Source of the DNA: Virgisporangium ochraceum
Lineage (GTDB): Bacteria; Actinomycetota; Actinomycetes; Mycobacteriales; Micromonosporaceae
DNA length: 64,000 bases
NCBI RefSeq assembly: GCF_016863655.1
Contig: NZ_BOPH01000102.1
Location: 113,403-177,402, forward strand
Reading direction: 5' to 3'
Part shown: one piece after another, positions 32,724 to 41,252 of the stretch
How the letters are laid out: every line of letters starts with the position of its first letter
Position numbering within the stretch: position 1 is the stretch's first letter
Notes under the pieces: generated by a model
Told to the model about the DNA's origin: nothing
Databases searched by the model: none
The model's input: only the letters and a program-made list of their open reading frames with translations
Translations under genes and position numbers: made by a program

Positions 32724-33590
32724 TCAGCCGGCGAACCGGCCGAGGTGACGGCGTTCGGCCTCCATCAACGCGACCTCCTGTGCACCCGGCAGCACGACGG
32801 CCGGGTCGGGGGTGAAGTCCAGCTCCGTGCTGCGTTCCTTGTAGTCGACCGCGTTCAGGATCACCTTCATCGCGTTCAGCCGCGCCCGCTGCTTGTCGTT
32901 GGAGCGCACGACCAGCCAGGGTGCGGCCCGCGTGCTGGTCCGGCGGATCATGTCGTACTTGTACTGGGTGAAGTCGTCCCACCGGTGCTGGGCCTGCAGG
33001 TCGACCTCGCTGAGCTTCCACTGCCGCAGCGGGTCCTCCCGGCGCCGGGCGAAGCGGCGGGCCTGCTCCTCGCGGGTCACGCTGAAGTACAGCTTCACGA
33101 ACACCGTGCCCTGCCGGACCAGGTCGCGTTCGAACGCGGTGACGCCGCGCATGAAGTCGCGGTACTCGCGCGGGGTGCAGAACCCCAGGACGGGCTCCAC
33201 CATCGCGCGGTTGTACCAGCTGCGGTCGAAGAGCACCATCTCGCCGCCACTGGGGAAGTGGCCGACGTAGCGCTGGAAGTACCACTGCGACCGCTGCTCG
33301 TCGGTCGGCCGGCCGAGCGCCACCACCCGGTAGTGCTTGGCGTTCATGAACCGGGTGACGCGGCGGATCGCGCCACCCTTGCCGGAGGCGTCGCGGCCCT
33401 CGAAGAGCACGATCATGCGCATCCGGTTGACCTCGAGGTGCGCCTGCAGCCGCAGCAGCTCCACCTGCCACGGGCGCAGGTCGGCCTCGGCGCGCAGCTT
33501 GCGCCCGAGCGCGGCGCGGTCGCGCCGCAGCGCCTCGACCCTGCGGGCGAGGTCGTCGCGCTCCTGGCGGAGCGCCTCCAGCTCTGTCAT
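32724..33590 (-). CDS. ppk2: Polyphosphate kinase 2 (PPK2) family protein, second copy
   Basis: 288 residues. A heptad-rich N-terminal coiled coil (LEALRQERDDLARRVEALRR) precedes the kinase: P-loop FEGRDASGKGGAIRRV, FNRYVGHF-type lid as YFQRYVGHFPSGGEM, Walker B FDRSWYNRAMVEPVLGF, and APWLVVRSNDKQRARLNAMK near the end. It differs strongly from the copy at 20,324 and falls with the PPK2 subgroup that carries the RRVTRF-(M)NAKHYRVVALG loop. It converts polyphosphate and nucleoside phosphates into each other. The gene follows the MalT-type regulator by 13 bases and should be its operon partner. Confidence 0.92.
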   Translation of the reverse strand: MTELEALRQERDDLARRVEALRRDRAALGRKLRAEADLRPWQVELLRLQAHLEVNRMRMIVLFEGRDASGKGGAIRRVTRFMNAKHYRVVALGRPTDEQRSQWYFQRYVGHFPSGGEMVLFDRSWYNRAMVEPVLGFCTPREYRDFMRGVTAFERDLVRQGTVFVKLYFSVTREEQARRFARRREDPLRQWKLSEVDLQAQHRWDDFTQYKYDMIRRTSTRAAPWLVVRSNDKQRARLNAMKVILNAVDYKERSTELDFTPDPAVVLPGAQEVALMEAERRHLGRFAG

Positions 33591-33603
33591 CGGCTGCCCC
33601 CGG

Positions 33604-36279
33604 TCAGATCAGGCCGAGCGCACGGGCCCGGCGCACCGCTTCGTTGCGACGGGACGCGCACAGCTTGCGCAGGATGCTGCGCACGTGCGTCTTGACGGTG
33701 TTGACCGACACGTACATCGACGCGGCGATCTCCTCCGTCGGCAGCATCGCGGCCATCCCACCGAGCACCTCCATCTCCCGCTTGCTGAGCGGTTCGACGA
33801 TGACCAGCTGGTTCGGGTCGGCCGCCGACCGGGCCCGTGCCGGCGCCGCGGAGGCGGGGTCGCCGGTCAGCGCCCGGTAGGGCTCCGCCAGCTCGGGGTC
33901 GTCGCGCAGGCCGCGGCGCAGCTGCGCCCAGACCTGGTATACGGCGCGGCGGTGACCCTCGGGAGCGGCCAGCCGCAGGGCGGTGCGCAGCGCGACCCGC
34001 GACCGGCCCAGGTCGCCGGTGTGCACCGCGACGGTGGCCAGCAGGAGCCAGGCGTCCACGGCGACGGGCGTCCGGACGCCTTTCGCCTCGGTGACCGGAC
34101 CGACGGCCAGCGCGGCGCCCGCGGCCTCGCCGCGGGCCAGCATCGCGGCGGCCCGTACGACGGCCGCGTCGGGTTCGTCGGGCGCCGGGAGTGCGCGGAT
34201 CATCGCGAGACCGTCGTCGGGGTGACCCATGAGGATGTGCAGCCGGGCGCGGGCCAGCGTGGCCTCCCGCTGCAACCACGGCGGCGGGGGCGGGCCGTCG
34301 ACCTCGTCGAGGTCGCGCAGGGCCTGCATGGCGCCCCGCAGCTCGCCCCGCGACTGCAGCCGCCGGGACTTCGCCAGCGCGTACGCCACCGGCGCGAGCC
34401 CGTCGGCTCCGCCGTTGCGCGGGTCGGCGACGCGGAAGTGGTGCCCGGCCGACTCGATGTCGTACCGCTCCACCGCGACCCACGCCAGCGTGACCGCGGC
34501 CGCCACGGGACGGCGGTGGGCCGCCAGGCCGCACCGGTCGGCCAGGTCGATCGCCTGGTGCGCCAGCCGGTCGGCGTCGCTGAGCCGGCCCTGGTACATG
34601 CGGATGAGCGCGAGGTGCTGCAGACAGGCGATCTTCGGCCCCTCGAAGCCGGCGCCGGCCGACGCGACGGCCGCGAAGAGCGTGGGCACCGCGGCGTCGA
34701 GGTCGCCGACCCAGCTCTGCGCGTTGCCCTTGGCCGCGAGCACCAGGGTGCGCAGGCCCGCGTGCCAGCCCGCGGTGTCGGCTGGGGTGGCGGCCAGGAG
34801 CGCCTCGGCGACCGCGGCGTGCTCCATCACCCGCGCGGGGTCGCGCCGCGCGTCGGCCAGCCGCACCTCGACGACGCTGGCGGCCAGTGCCAGCGGCCCG
34901 GTGGTCGGGAAGCCCTGCGCGACGATCATGTCCTCGGCGCGGGACAGGTGCGCCGCGCACGCGTCGGTCTGCCCGTCGGACACGGCCAGTGCCGCGTACG
35001 CGATCGCCGCCTCCGGGGAGTCCAGGCCCGGCGGCATGTTGTCGAGCAGCGCGCCGAGGAGTCCTGCTCGCCCCTCGACCAGCAACGTTCCGACCGCGTG
35101 ATGAGCCACGACCGTCGCGGCGGCCGTCCGCCAGTCGTCGGCCTGGATGGCGTGGGTGACGGCGTCGACGACGCCGCCGTGCTCGGCGAACCACTGCGCG
35201 GCGCGGCGGTGCAGCGGGGCGATCCGGTCGGGTTCGGTCCGGGTCAGCCGCGCCCGGAGAAGCTCGGCGAACAGCCGGTGGTACCGGTAGGCGGTCGCGT
35301 ACCCGCCGGCCGGCCCGACGAACGCGTTCTCGCGTTCGAGCTCGGCGAGGATGTCGGCCGCGTCGGCGCGGCCGGTCAGCGCCTGCGCCAGGTCCGGGGT
35401 GAACGTGTCGAGGATGCTGGTGTCCAGCAGGAACCGGCGTACCTCGTCGGGCAGCGTGCGGAGGACCTCGACGGTGAAGTACTCGGCGATGGTCGCCTCC
35501 TCGCCGGTGATCCGGTCGACCACGGCGTCGGCGTCGGCACGCCCCCGCAGGGCGAGGGCGAACAGCCGCAGACCGGCCGCCCACCCCTCGGTCTGGTCCA
35601 TGAGCGACCCGAGGGCCGGCGCGTTGAGGCTGATGCCGTGCATGTCGAGCAGGTCCGCGGCCTCCTCGCGGGTGAACGCCAGGTCGCCGCTGCGCACCTC
35701 GGTCAGGGTCCCGTCGAGGCGGTACCGGTGCATCGGCAGCGGCGGCTCCCACCGGCCGACGAGGACCAGGCGCAGGCCCGGGCCGGCGTGGCGGACGACG
35801 AAGTCGAGGTCGGCGGCCCACTGCGGGTCGCTGAGCGAGGAGACCCCGTCGAGGACCAGCGCCACCGACCCGCGAACCTCGGATAGCCCGGCGGCCAGCC
35901 GGATGAGGAACGAGCGGTTCACCGGGGTCGCGGGTCCCGGGACGTCGAGGGTCGGTAGCGCCAGACCGGCCCGGCGGAGCCCTTCGACCACGTAGGTCCA
36001 GAACATGCGGGACGAGTGCTCCTCGTCCTCCATGGTGATCCAGACGGCGTGGTCGGCCATCCGTCCACCGAGGACCCACGACGCCGCCAGCTGGGTCTTG
36101 CCGCTCCCCGCCGGGCCGGTCACCACCGTGACACGTCCCGAGTCGTCGGGGGCGAGCAGCCGTGGCCGGGGGACCATGAACCGCGGTGGTTCCGGGACCG
36201 CGAACCTCGATGCGAGCACGGGGTCGTCGTCGGGCGGGGATGTTCGCAGCGGACTTCGCACAGGCAGATCGATGGTCAT
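33604..36279 (-). CDS. Large MalT-type LuxR family ATP-dependent regulator (copy 1)
   Basis: 891 residues. Walker A GPAGSGKTQL at about 55-64, Walker B-like VALVLDGVSSLSDP near 140, a STAND-ATPase plus a long region of helical repeats (RAEDMIVAQGFPTTGPLALA, LARGEAAGAALAVGPVTEA), and a C-terminal LuxR helix-turn-helix: PLSKREMEVLGGMAAMLPTE, EIAASMYVSVNTVKTHVRSI, LRKLCASRRNEAVRRARALG. MalT-like proteins bind ATP and an inducer, oligomerise and activate transcription from tandem or palindromic sites. Start ATG 36279 follows ggggggttccc; the open frame extends upstream but without a ribosome site. It leads an operon with PPK2 and is a candidate binder of the regional palindrome (inference). Confidence 0.9.
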   Translation of the reverse strand: MTIDLPVRSPLRTSPPDDDPVLASRFAVPEPPRFMVPRPRLLAPDDSGRVTVVTGPAGSGKTQLAASWVLGGRMADHAVWITMEDEEHSSRMFWTYVVEGLRRAGLALPTLDVPGPATPVNRSFLIRLAAGLSEVRGSVALVLDGVSSLSDPQWAADLDFVVRHAGPGLRLVLVGRWEPPLPMHRYRLDGTLTEVRSGDLAFTREEAADLLDMHGISLNAPALGSLMDQTEGWAAGLRLFALALRGRADADAVVDRITGEEATIAEYFTVEVLRTLPDEVRRFLLDTSILDTFTPDLAQALTGRADAADILAELERENAFVGPAGGYATAYRYHRLFAELLRARLTRTEPDRIAPLHRRAAQWFAEHGGVVDAVTHAIQADDWRTAAATVVAHHAVGTLLVEGRAGLLGALLDNMPPGLDSPEAAIAYAALAVSDGQTDACAAHLSRAEDMIVAQGFPTTGPLALAASVVEVRLADARRDPARVMEHAAVAEALLAATPADTAGWHAGLRTLVLAAKGNAQSWVGDLDAAVPTLFAAVASAGAGFEGPKIACLQHLALIRMYQGRLSDADRLAHQAIDLADRCGLAAHRRPVAAAVTLAWVAVERYDIESAGHHFRVADPRNGGADGLAPVAYALAKSRRLQSRGELRGAMQALRDLDEVDGPPPPPWLQREATLARARLHILMGHPDDGLAMIRALPAPDEPDAAVVRAAAMLARGEAAGAALAVGPVTEAKGVRTPVAVDAWLLLATVAVHTGDLGRSRVALRTALRLAAPEGHRRAVYQVWAQLRRGLRDDPELAEPYRALTGDPASAAPARARSAADPNQLVIVEPLSKREMEVLGGMAAMLPTEEIAASMYVSVNTVKTHVRSILRKLCASRRNEAVRRARALGLI

Positions 36280-36406
36280 GGGAACCCCCCGGCGGAGAAT
36301 TGGGAAGGCCGGTCTAGCCGAGAGCCTTCCGGGATGCGGATGATTGCCGCATCGCACGTATCGGGTAGTTGACTGTGCGTGACGACTTGTCGCGGTCATG
36401 TACGGG

Positions 36407-36423
36407 TCGTCCGGAGCTGGTGA
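36407..36423. promoter_or_regulatory. Weak copy of the regulon palindrome
   Basis: TCGTCCGGAGCTGGTGA, one mismatch (TGGTGA right half). It is 127 nt before the MalT-type regulator start and 73 nt before GTG 36497. The spacing to the regulator is unlike the standard classes, so this site is doubtful. Confidence 0.3.
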
Positions 36424-36444
36424 CCTTGTGCTGATGCGGCGCCC

Positions 36445-36461
36445 TCACCTGTGCGGGATGA
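36445..36461 (+). promoter_or_regulatory. Regulon palindrome, site 10 (DUF2252 gene)
   Basis: TCACCTGTGCGGGATGA, one mismatch; 35 nt before GTG 36497, a start with only a weak ribosome site. Confidence 0.6.
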
Positions 36462-36496
36462 AGCGCCCGGCGGGGCCGTCGCGGTCTGCTGGAACG

Positions 36497-37927
36497 GTGT
36501 CTGTCACCGACCTTCCCGCCGCCCGTGTACGCCGCGATCCTGTGGCCAGCGGAGAGCTGGGACGGGCGGCGCGTGACCGCGTGCCGCTGTCCGGCCACGC
36601 CGACTGGCTGCCCGCCGACGACCGGCCCGACCCTGTCGCGGTGCTCGCCGCGCAGGCGCAGACCCGGGTCGCCGACCTCGTGCCCATCCGGTACGCCCGG
36701 ATGCTGATGTCACCGTTCGCGTTCTTCCGCGGTGCGGCCGCGATCATGGCTGCCGACCTCGCGGGCACACCCACCTCCGGCGTCGTGACGCAGCTGTGCG
36801 GCGACGCCCACCTGTCGAACTTCGGCGCGTTCGGCTCACCCGAGCGGCACCTGGTCTTCGACATCAACGACTTCGACGAGACCACCCCCGGCCCCTGGGA
36901 GTGGGACGTGAAGCGGCTGGCGACCAGCGTCGCGGTCGCGGCGCGTGGCAACGGTGTCGGACGCGGCGAACGCGGTGACATCGTCGCCGCCGCGGTCGGC
37001 GGCTACCGGCAGGCGATGGCGGCCTTCGCGGAGATGGGTGAGCTCGCCGTCTGGTACGCGCACGCCGACCTCGCCGAGCTCGGGCCGCTGCTCGCCGCCC
37101 AGCTGTCGGCGGCGCGCCGGCGCCGGTCCAGCCGGGCACAGGCGACGGTCCGCACCCACGACCACACGCAGTCCGCCGCCAAGCTGACCGCCGTGGTCGA
37201 CGGGCGGCGGCGCATCGTCGCCGATCCGCCGTTGATCGTGCCGCTGCGCGACCTGCTGCCCGACGCCGACCGCGGGCGCATCGTCGACCACGTGCGGGAG
37301 CTGATGGAGCACTACCGGCGCAGCCTCCCGGCCGAGCGGCGCTACCTGTTCGACGCGTTCGAGTTCGTCGACGTGGCCCGCGAGGTCGTCGGTGTCGGCG
37401 GCGTCGGTACCCGGTGCTGGGTCGTGCTGATGCGCGGACGCGACGACAACGACCCGCTGCTGCTGCAGGTCAAGGAGGCGCAGCCGTCGGTGCTCGTCCC
37501 GTACGTCGCCGACTTCGGGCCGCTGCTGCGCCACCGGCACGACGGCCAGCGGGTGGTCGCCGGTCAGCACCTGATGCAGGCGGTGGGCGACATCTTCCTC
37601 GGCTGGCACAGCGCCGACGGGTTCGACGGCCGCCGGCGCGACTTCTACGTGCGGCAGCTGCGGGACTGGAAGGGCGCGGCGGTCCCGGAGGAGATGGACC
37701 CGCCGACCCTGCGCCTCTACGGCGAGCTGTGCGGCTGGACGCTCGCCCGCGCGCACGCCCGCACCGGTGACCGGTTCGCGATCGCCGCCTACATCGGCGA
37801 CGACGAGACGTTCGACCTGGCGCTGGCGGAGTTCGCCGAGCGGTACGCCGACCGGACCGAACGCGACCACGCCCAGCTCGCGGAGGCCGCCCGTCGCGGC
37901 TCGGTCCCCTCGATGGCCGCGACCTGA
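36497..37927 (+). CDS. DUF2252 family protein (kinase-like fold)
   Basis: 476 residues from GTG 36497, chosen for its 35-nt spacing to palindrome site 10; ATG 36461 is an upstream alternative that would lie inside the palindrome. Conserved parts: SPFAFFRGAAAIMAADLAGT, QLCGDAHLSNFGAFGSPERH, VFDINDFDETTPGPWEWDVK (the metal-binding-like D-N-D-F-D-E), KRLATSVAVAARGNG, LLQVKEAQPSVLVPY and WTLARAHARTGD. The GDAHLSNFG and DFDE motifs resemble the catalytic and metal loops of aminoglycoside phosphotransferase-like kinases, so a small-molecule phosphotransferase is possible. The biological role is unknown. Ends at a bidirectional terminator. Confidence 0.88.
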   Translation: MSVTDLPAARVRRDPVASGELGRAARDRVPLSGHADWLPADDRPDPVAVLAAQAQTRVADLVPIRYARMLMSPFAFFRGAAAIMAADLAGTPTSGVVTQLCGDAHLSNFGAFGSPERHLVFDINDFDETTPGPWEWDVKRLATSVAVAARGNGVGRGERGDIVAAAVGGYRQAMAAFAEMGELAVWYAHADLAELGPLLAAQLSAARRRRSSRAQATVRTHDHTQSAAKLTAVVDGRRRIVADPPLIVPLRDLLPDADRGRIVDHVRELMEHYRRSLPAERRYLFDAFEFVDVAREVVGVGGVGTRCWVVLMRGRDDNDPLLLQVKEAQPSVLVPYVADFGPLLRHRHDGQRVVAGQHLMQAVGDIFLGWHSADGFDGRRRDFYVRQLRDWKGAAVPEEMDPPTLRLYGELCGWTLARAHARTGDRFAIAAYIGDDETFDLALAEFAERYADRTERDHAQLAEAARRGSVPSMAAT

Positions 37928-37932
37928 GACGC

Positions 37933-37958
37933 GGTACCGCCCCCGCGGGGGCGGTACC
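37933..37958. terminator. Bidirectional terminator palindrome
   Basis: A perfect 26-base palindrome with arms GGTACCGCCCCCG / CGGGGGCGGTACC lies between the convergent DUF2252 and M48 protease stops. Confidence 0.85.
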
Positions 37959-37971
37959 CGGTGATGACCCG

Positions 37972-38844
37972 TCAGGCGTGGGTCCGGGCGCCGGACCGCT
38001 TGGCGTTGGGCACGTACGGCTTGAACAGGCCGTAGCCGAACAGCCGCTCCAGCCGCCGCACCGTGAACGGGTGCGAGCGCGGCAGCTGGGCCAGGCCGAC
38101 CCAGAAGCCCTTGAGCTGCCGGCCCTGCTGCACCAGCTCGTCGATGTCGACGTTGTTCTCGGTGTAGCGGCCCGAGGCGAGCAGCACGAGGCCGGCGGCG
38201 CCGTTGGGGGACAGGTACGCGCCGTGCCGGTCGCAGGAGTACTCCCGCAACCGCGACAGGGCCGGGCCCAGCAACGGGATCCGCTCGGAGTAGGCCACCG
38301 CGAGCTGGTACCACAGCGAGACGTGGTGCAGCTTGATGTGGCCCAGCTCGTGGCCGAGGATGAACCGCAGCCCCTCCCGGTTGCCGTTGTAGAGGTTGGC
38401 GAACAGCTCGTTCGACAGCACGACGTAGTCGTGGCCGGTCGCCTGCGCCGCGAACGCGTTGAGCGCCCCGTTGCCGTTGCTGAGGAAGATCTGCGGCTGC
38501 CGGCGCAGGCCCAGCTTGCGGGCGAACTCGTCGGCGGTCACGTACAGGTCGCTGTACTGCCGCGGCGACAGCTGCACCGCGGTGCCGCGAACGGCGGCCC
38601 GCTGCGTCTCACGGATGATCACAAGCGTGGGGACCAGGAGCAGCAGGCCGATCAACGCACCGCGTACCACGTGTGCCCAGTTGCTGTCCTCGAGCCGTTG
38701 GGGCAGATACGGCAGGGTCATCGCCGCCTGCAGGATCAGCGCGATGATGATCACGTTCAGTGCGACCATGAAAATGAAGAACGGCATCTCTGCCGGATGC
38801 CGGCTGGGACCGGCGACCGGCTGCGCGTTCCGCCTCGACGCCAC
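37972..38844 (-). CDS. M48 family membrane metallopeptidase
   Basis: 290 residues from GTG 38844, behind aggagg. Two N-terminal membrane helices (FFIFMVALNVIIIALILQAA; VVRGALIGLLLLVPTLVIIR) precede the protease: zinc motif HELGHIKLHH (HExxH), third ligand in the EYSCDRHG segment, and the substrate-side YVVLSNELFANLYNGNREGL. Family relatives (HtpX-like) degrade damaged membrane proteins in stress. The C-terminus is basic. It is divergent from the lipid kinase gene, with palindrome site 11 84 nt upstream. Confidence 0.92.
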   Translation of the reverse strand: MASRRNAQPVAGPSRHPAEMPFFIFMVALNVIIIALILQAAMTLPYLPQRLEDSNWAHVVRGALIGLLLLVPTLVIIRETQRAAVRGTAVQLSPRQYSDLYVTADEFARKLGLRRQPQIFLSNGNGALNAFAAQATGHDYVVLSNELFANLYNGNREGLRFILGHELGHIKLHHVSLWYQLAVAYSERIPLLGPALSRLREYSCDRHGAYLSPNGAAGLVLLASGRYTENNVDIDELVQQGRQLKGFWVGLAQLPRSHPFTVRRLERLFGYGLFKPYVPNAKRSGARTHA

Positions 38845-38928
38845 GATGATCCTCCTGTTCCCCGCGATGGGGCGGTGACGGGTGTTCCCCTGTACCTGAG
38901 ACGGTCGCCGTCCGGGCGCCGGGCCGCC

Positions 38929-38945
38929 TCATCCAACGCGAGTGA
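38929..38945. promoter_or_regulatory. Regulon palindrome, site 11 (between M48 protease and lipid kinase)
   Basis: TCATCCAACGCGAGTGA, one mismatch. It is 84 nt from the M48 start and 78 nt from the lipid kinase start, somewhat longer than the standard class. Confidence 0.55.
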
Positions 38946-39023
38946 TGTCCGTGGCCGGCCTGTCCCCGCACCCTCGAGAACACGGGGACAGACAGGTGAC
39001 ACGCCGATGAAGGGAGCGTTGCG

Positions 39024-40391
39024 ATGCCGCACGCGTCGGGCCGGACAGAGCGGTGGCTGTCCCGGCTGTCCTTCCTCCTGGCGGGGGCGGCGGTTGCCGT
39101 TCCGCTGGCGGCCGCCGGTGTCCGGGGCAGCCTCCTGCTGATCGCCTGCGGCGCCGCGGCCGTCGCGGCGGCACTGGTCGCGACGTGGTGGTTCCTCAGC
39201 CACCGGCGGGTGCTGCGATGGCTGTCCGGCGTCGCCGCGGTGGTGGTGCTTCTCGCGGTGGCGGTACTGTTCGCGCGTGCCGAGATGGTGTGGGTGGTCG
39301 CGCTGACCGCGGCACTGTGGTCGGGCGCGGTCGCGGTGGGCCGGGGGGCCCTGGCCGGCGCCGAGGGCGTGGCCGGGTCGGCGACGCAGCCGGAGTTCGA
39401 GACCCCCGCGCCCCACCGGCCGTTCCTCATCATGAACCCGCGCTCGGGTGGCGGGAAGGTCGGCCGGTTCGACCTGATCGGCCGGGCCCGGGCGATCGGC
39501 GCCGAGGTCGCGGTGCTCGAGGGCGAGGTCGACGTCGTGGCCCTGGCGCAACGGGCCGTGCGTGAGGGCGCGGACCTCCTCGGCGTCGCCGGCGGCGACG
39601 GCACGCAGGCGCTGGTCGCCGGCGTGGCGGCCGAGAACGGCGTGCCCTTCATGGTGATCTCCGCGGGCACCCGCAACCACTTCGCGCTCGACCTGGGCCT
39701 CGACCGCGACGATCCGGCGGCGTGCCTCGACGCGCTCACCGACGGCGTCGAGCTGCGGGTCGACCTGGGACGGGTGGGCGACCGCACGTTCGTCAACAAC
39801 GCCTCGTTCGGCGCCTACGCGACCGTCGTCCAGAGCCCCGCGTACCGCGACGCCAAGGGGGTCACCGCGCTGGCCCTGCTGCCCGACGTGCTCGCCGGCT
39901 CCGGCGACGCGCGGCTGGTCGCCCGCATCGCCGGCACGGAGGTCTCCGGGCCACGGGCGGTGCTGGTGAGCAACAACCCGTACACCGTCACCGACGCGGC
40001 GGGGATGGGCCGCCGGCAGCGGCTCGACGGCGGGGTGCTCGGTGTGGTGGCGGTGACGGTTCGCGGCGCGGCCGACGCCGCGCTCCTGATGCGCGGCCTG
40101 CGGTCGCCGGCGCTGACGGTGCTCACCGCCGACCGGGTGGTGATCGACGCGGACGGGTCGATGATCCCGGTCGCCGTCGACGGCGAGGCCCTCCTGATGC
40201 CGACGCCGGTGCGGTGCGACATCAGGCCGGCGGCCCTGCGCGTGCGGGTCCCGCGCCTGCGGCCGGGCATCCGGGTGCCGCGGCCGGTGCTCGACTGGGC
40301 GGCCCTCGGCCGCGTCGCGCTGGGTCGTCCGCCGTCGGGTGGGCCCGCGCCGGACCTGACCACGGTGTCGGCGGGCCGGCCGCCCCTGTGA
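39024..40391 (+). CDS. Diacylglycerol kinase-like lipid kinase with N-terminal membrane anchor
   Basis: 455 residues. Three N-terminal membrane helices (LSFLLAGAAVAVPLAAAGV, LLIACGAAAVAAALVATWWF, VVVLLAVAVLFARAEMVWVV) are followed by a DAGK/YegS catalytic domain: FLIMNPRSGGGKVGRFDL, LGVAGGDGTQALVAGVAAEN (GGDGT), PFMVISAGTRNHFALDLGL and FVNNASFGAYATVVQ. It would phosphorylate a lipid such as diacylglycerol at the membrane. Start ATG 39024 is supported by aagggag. The downstream metallophosphoesterase starts within its stop (GTGA), so kinase and phosphatase-type enzymes are coupled. Confidence 0.9.
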   Translation: MPHASGRTERWLSRLSFLLAGAAVAVPLAAAGVRGSLLLIACGAAAVAAALVATWWFLSHRRVLRWLSGVAAVVVLLAVAVLFARAEMVWVVALTAALWSGAVAVGRGALAGAEGVAGSATQPEFETPAPHRPFLIMNPRSGGGKVGRFDLIGRARAIGAEVAVLEGEVDVVALAQRAVREGADLLGVAGGDGTQALVAGVAAENGVPFMVISAGTRNHFALDLGLDRDDPAACLDALTDGVELRVDLGRVGDRTFVNNASFGAYATVVQSPAYRDAKGVTALALLPDVLAGSGDARLVARIAGTEVSGPRAVLVSNNPYTVTDAAGMGRRQRLDGGVLGVVAVTVRGAADAALLMRGLRSPALTVLTADRVVIDADGSMIPVAVDGEALLMPTPVRCDIRPAALRVRVPRLRPGIRVPRPVLDWAALGRVALGRPPSGGPAPDLTTVSAGRPPL

Positions 40392-41182
40392 GTGCCGCTC
40401 CGGTCGTCATCGCCCACGTGTCCGACCTTCACCTGGGCGCGCACGACCCGGTCGCGGTCGACACGCTCCCCGCCGACGTCGCGGCCGCCCGGCCCACGCT
40501 CACGGTCGTCACCGGCGACATCACGATGCGGGCGCGGGTGGGTGAGTTCGAGCGGGCCGTCGAGCTCGTGGCCCGGCTGCCCGAGCCGCGGCTCGTCGTG
40601 CCGGGCAACCACGACGTTCCCCTGGACCTGGTGGTGTCGCGGTTCGTGCGTCCCTACGCGCGGTACCGGGCGGCCTTCGGCACCGACGGCAATACGCTGC
40701 TGCGGCTGCCGGGCGTCACGGCCCTCGGGCTGAACTCGATGCCGCGGTGGCGGTGGAAGAACGGCCGGGTGACCGGTGGCCAGGCCAACGCCGTCGTCGC
40801 GACGCTGGGTCCGCCCGATCCCAGTGCCGTGGAGCACGGCCCGGTGCGGCTGCTCGCGCTGCACCACCCGCCGTTCGTCCGCGGGTCGGCCCGGCTGGTC
40901 GGGCGCGCCGGCCTGGTCGCCGCGCTGGTCGACGCCCGCGTGGACCTCGTGCTCGCCGGGCACGTCCACATTCCCCGGACGCGCGCGGTCGACCTCGCGC
41001 ACGGCGGGCGCGGCCACCGGCTCGTCGAGGTCGTGGCCGGAACGGCGACGAGCCGCCGCACGCGGGGCGTGGGGCGGTCGTGGAGTCTGATCGTGGTGGA
41101 CGACCGGGCCGTCGAGGTCCGCGAACGTCACCAGTGCGGCGACGGGTGGCGGACGGTCGCGACGGCCCGGTTCGATCGTTAG
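40388..41182 (+). CDS. Calcineurin-like metallophosphoesterase
   Basis: 264 residues from GTG 40388 (GTGA overlap). All five family blocks are visible: HVSDLHLGAHD, TVVTGDITMRARVGEF, VVPGNHDVPLDLVV, LLALHHPPFVRGSARL and LVLAGHVHIPRTRAVDL. It resembles the CpdA/MPP-III type that hydrolyses phosphomonoesters or cyclic diesters with a two-metal centre; the substrate is unknown. Being coupled to a lipid kinase, it may act on phospholipid products. The stop overlaps the tiny Arg-rich gene on the other strand by 4 bases. Confidence 0.9.
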   Translation: MSAAPVVIAHVSDLHLGAHDPVAVDTLPADVAAARPTLTVVTGDITMRARVGEFERAVELVARLPEPRLVVPGNHDVPLDLVVSRFVRPYARYRAAFGTDGNTLLRLPGVTALGLNSMPRWRWKNGRVTGGQANAVVATLGPPDPSAVEHGPVRLLALHHPPFVRGSARLVGRAGLVAALVDARVDLVLAGHVHIPRTRAVDLAHGGRGHRLVEVVAGTATSRRTRGVGRSWSLIVVDDRAVEVRERHQCGDGWRTVATARFDR

Positions 41183-41250
41183 CGGACCCGGCGACGGGTA
41201 CGCCGGACGGCGGCACGGCGACGCCGGACCAACCTGCGTGAGCTGAACAT
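41179..41250 (-). CDS. Arginine-rich microprotein, 23 residues
   Basis: The sequence MFSSRRLVRRRR continues with AAVRRTRRRVR: 13 of 23 residues are arginine. The start ATG 41250 has an almost ideal ribosome site, ggaggtgacc, which overlaps the stop of the DUF6325 gene, so the two should be translationally coupled. It could bind RNA, DNA or the membrane surface; the function is unknown. Its size places it below usual gene-calling limits. Confidence 0.5.
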   Translation of the reverse strand: MFSSRRLVRRRRAAVRRTRRRVR

Positions 41251-41252
41251 GG

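Noticed and set aside
36327..36343. TTCCGGGATGCGGATGA as another regulon site for the first MalT-type regulator
   Set aside because: The left arm does not match and the spacing (47 nt) fits neither class.
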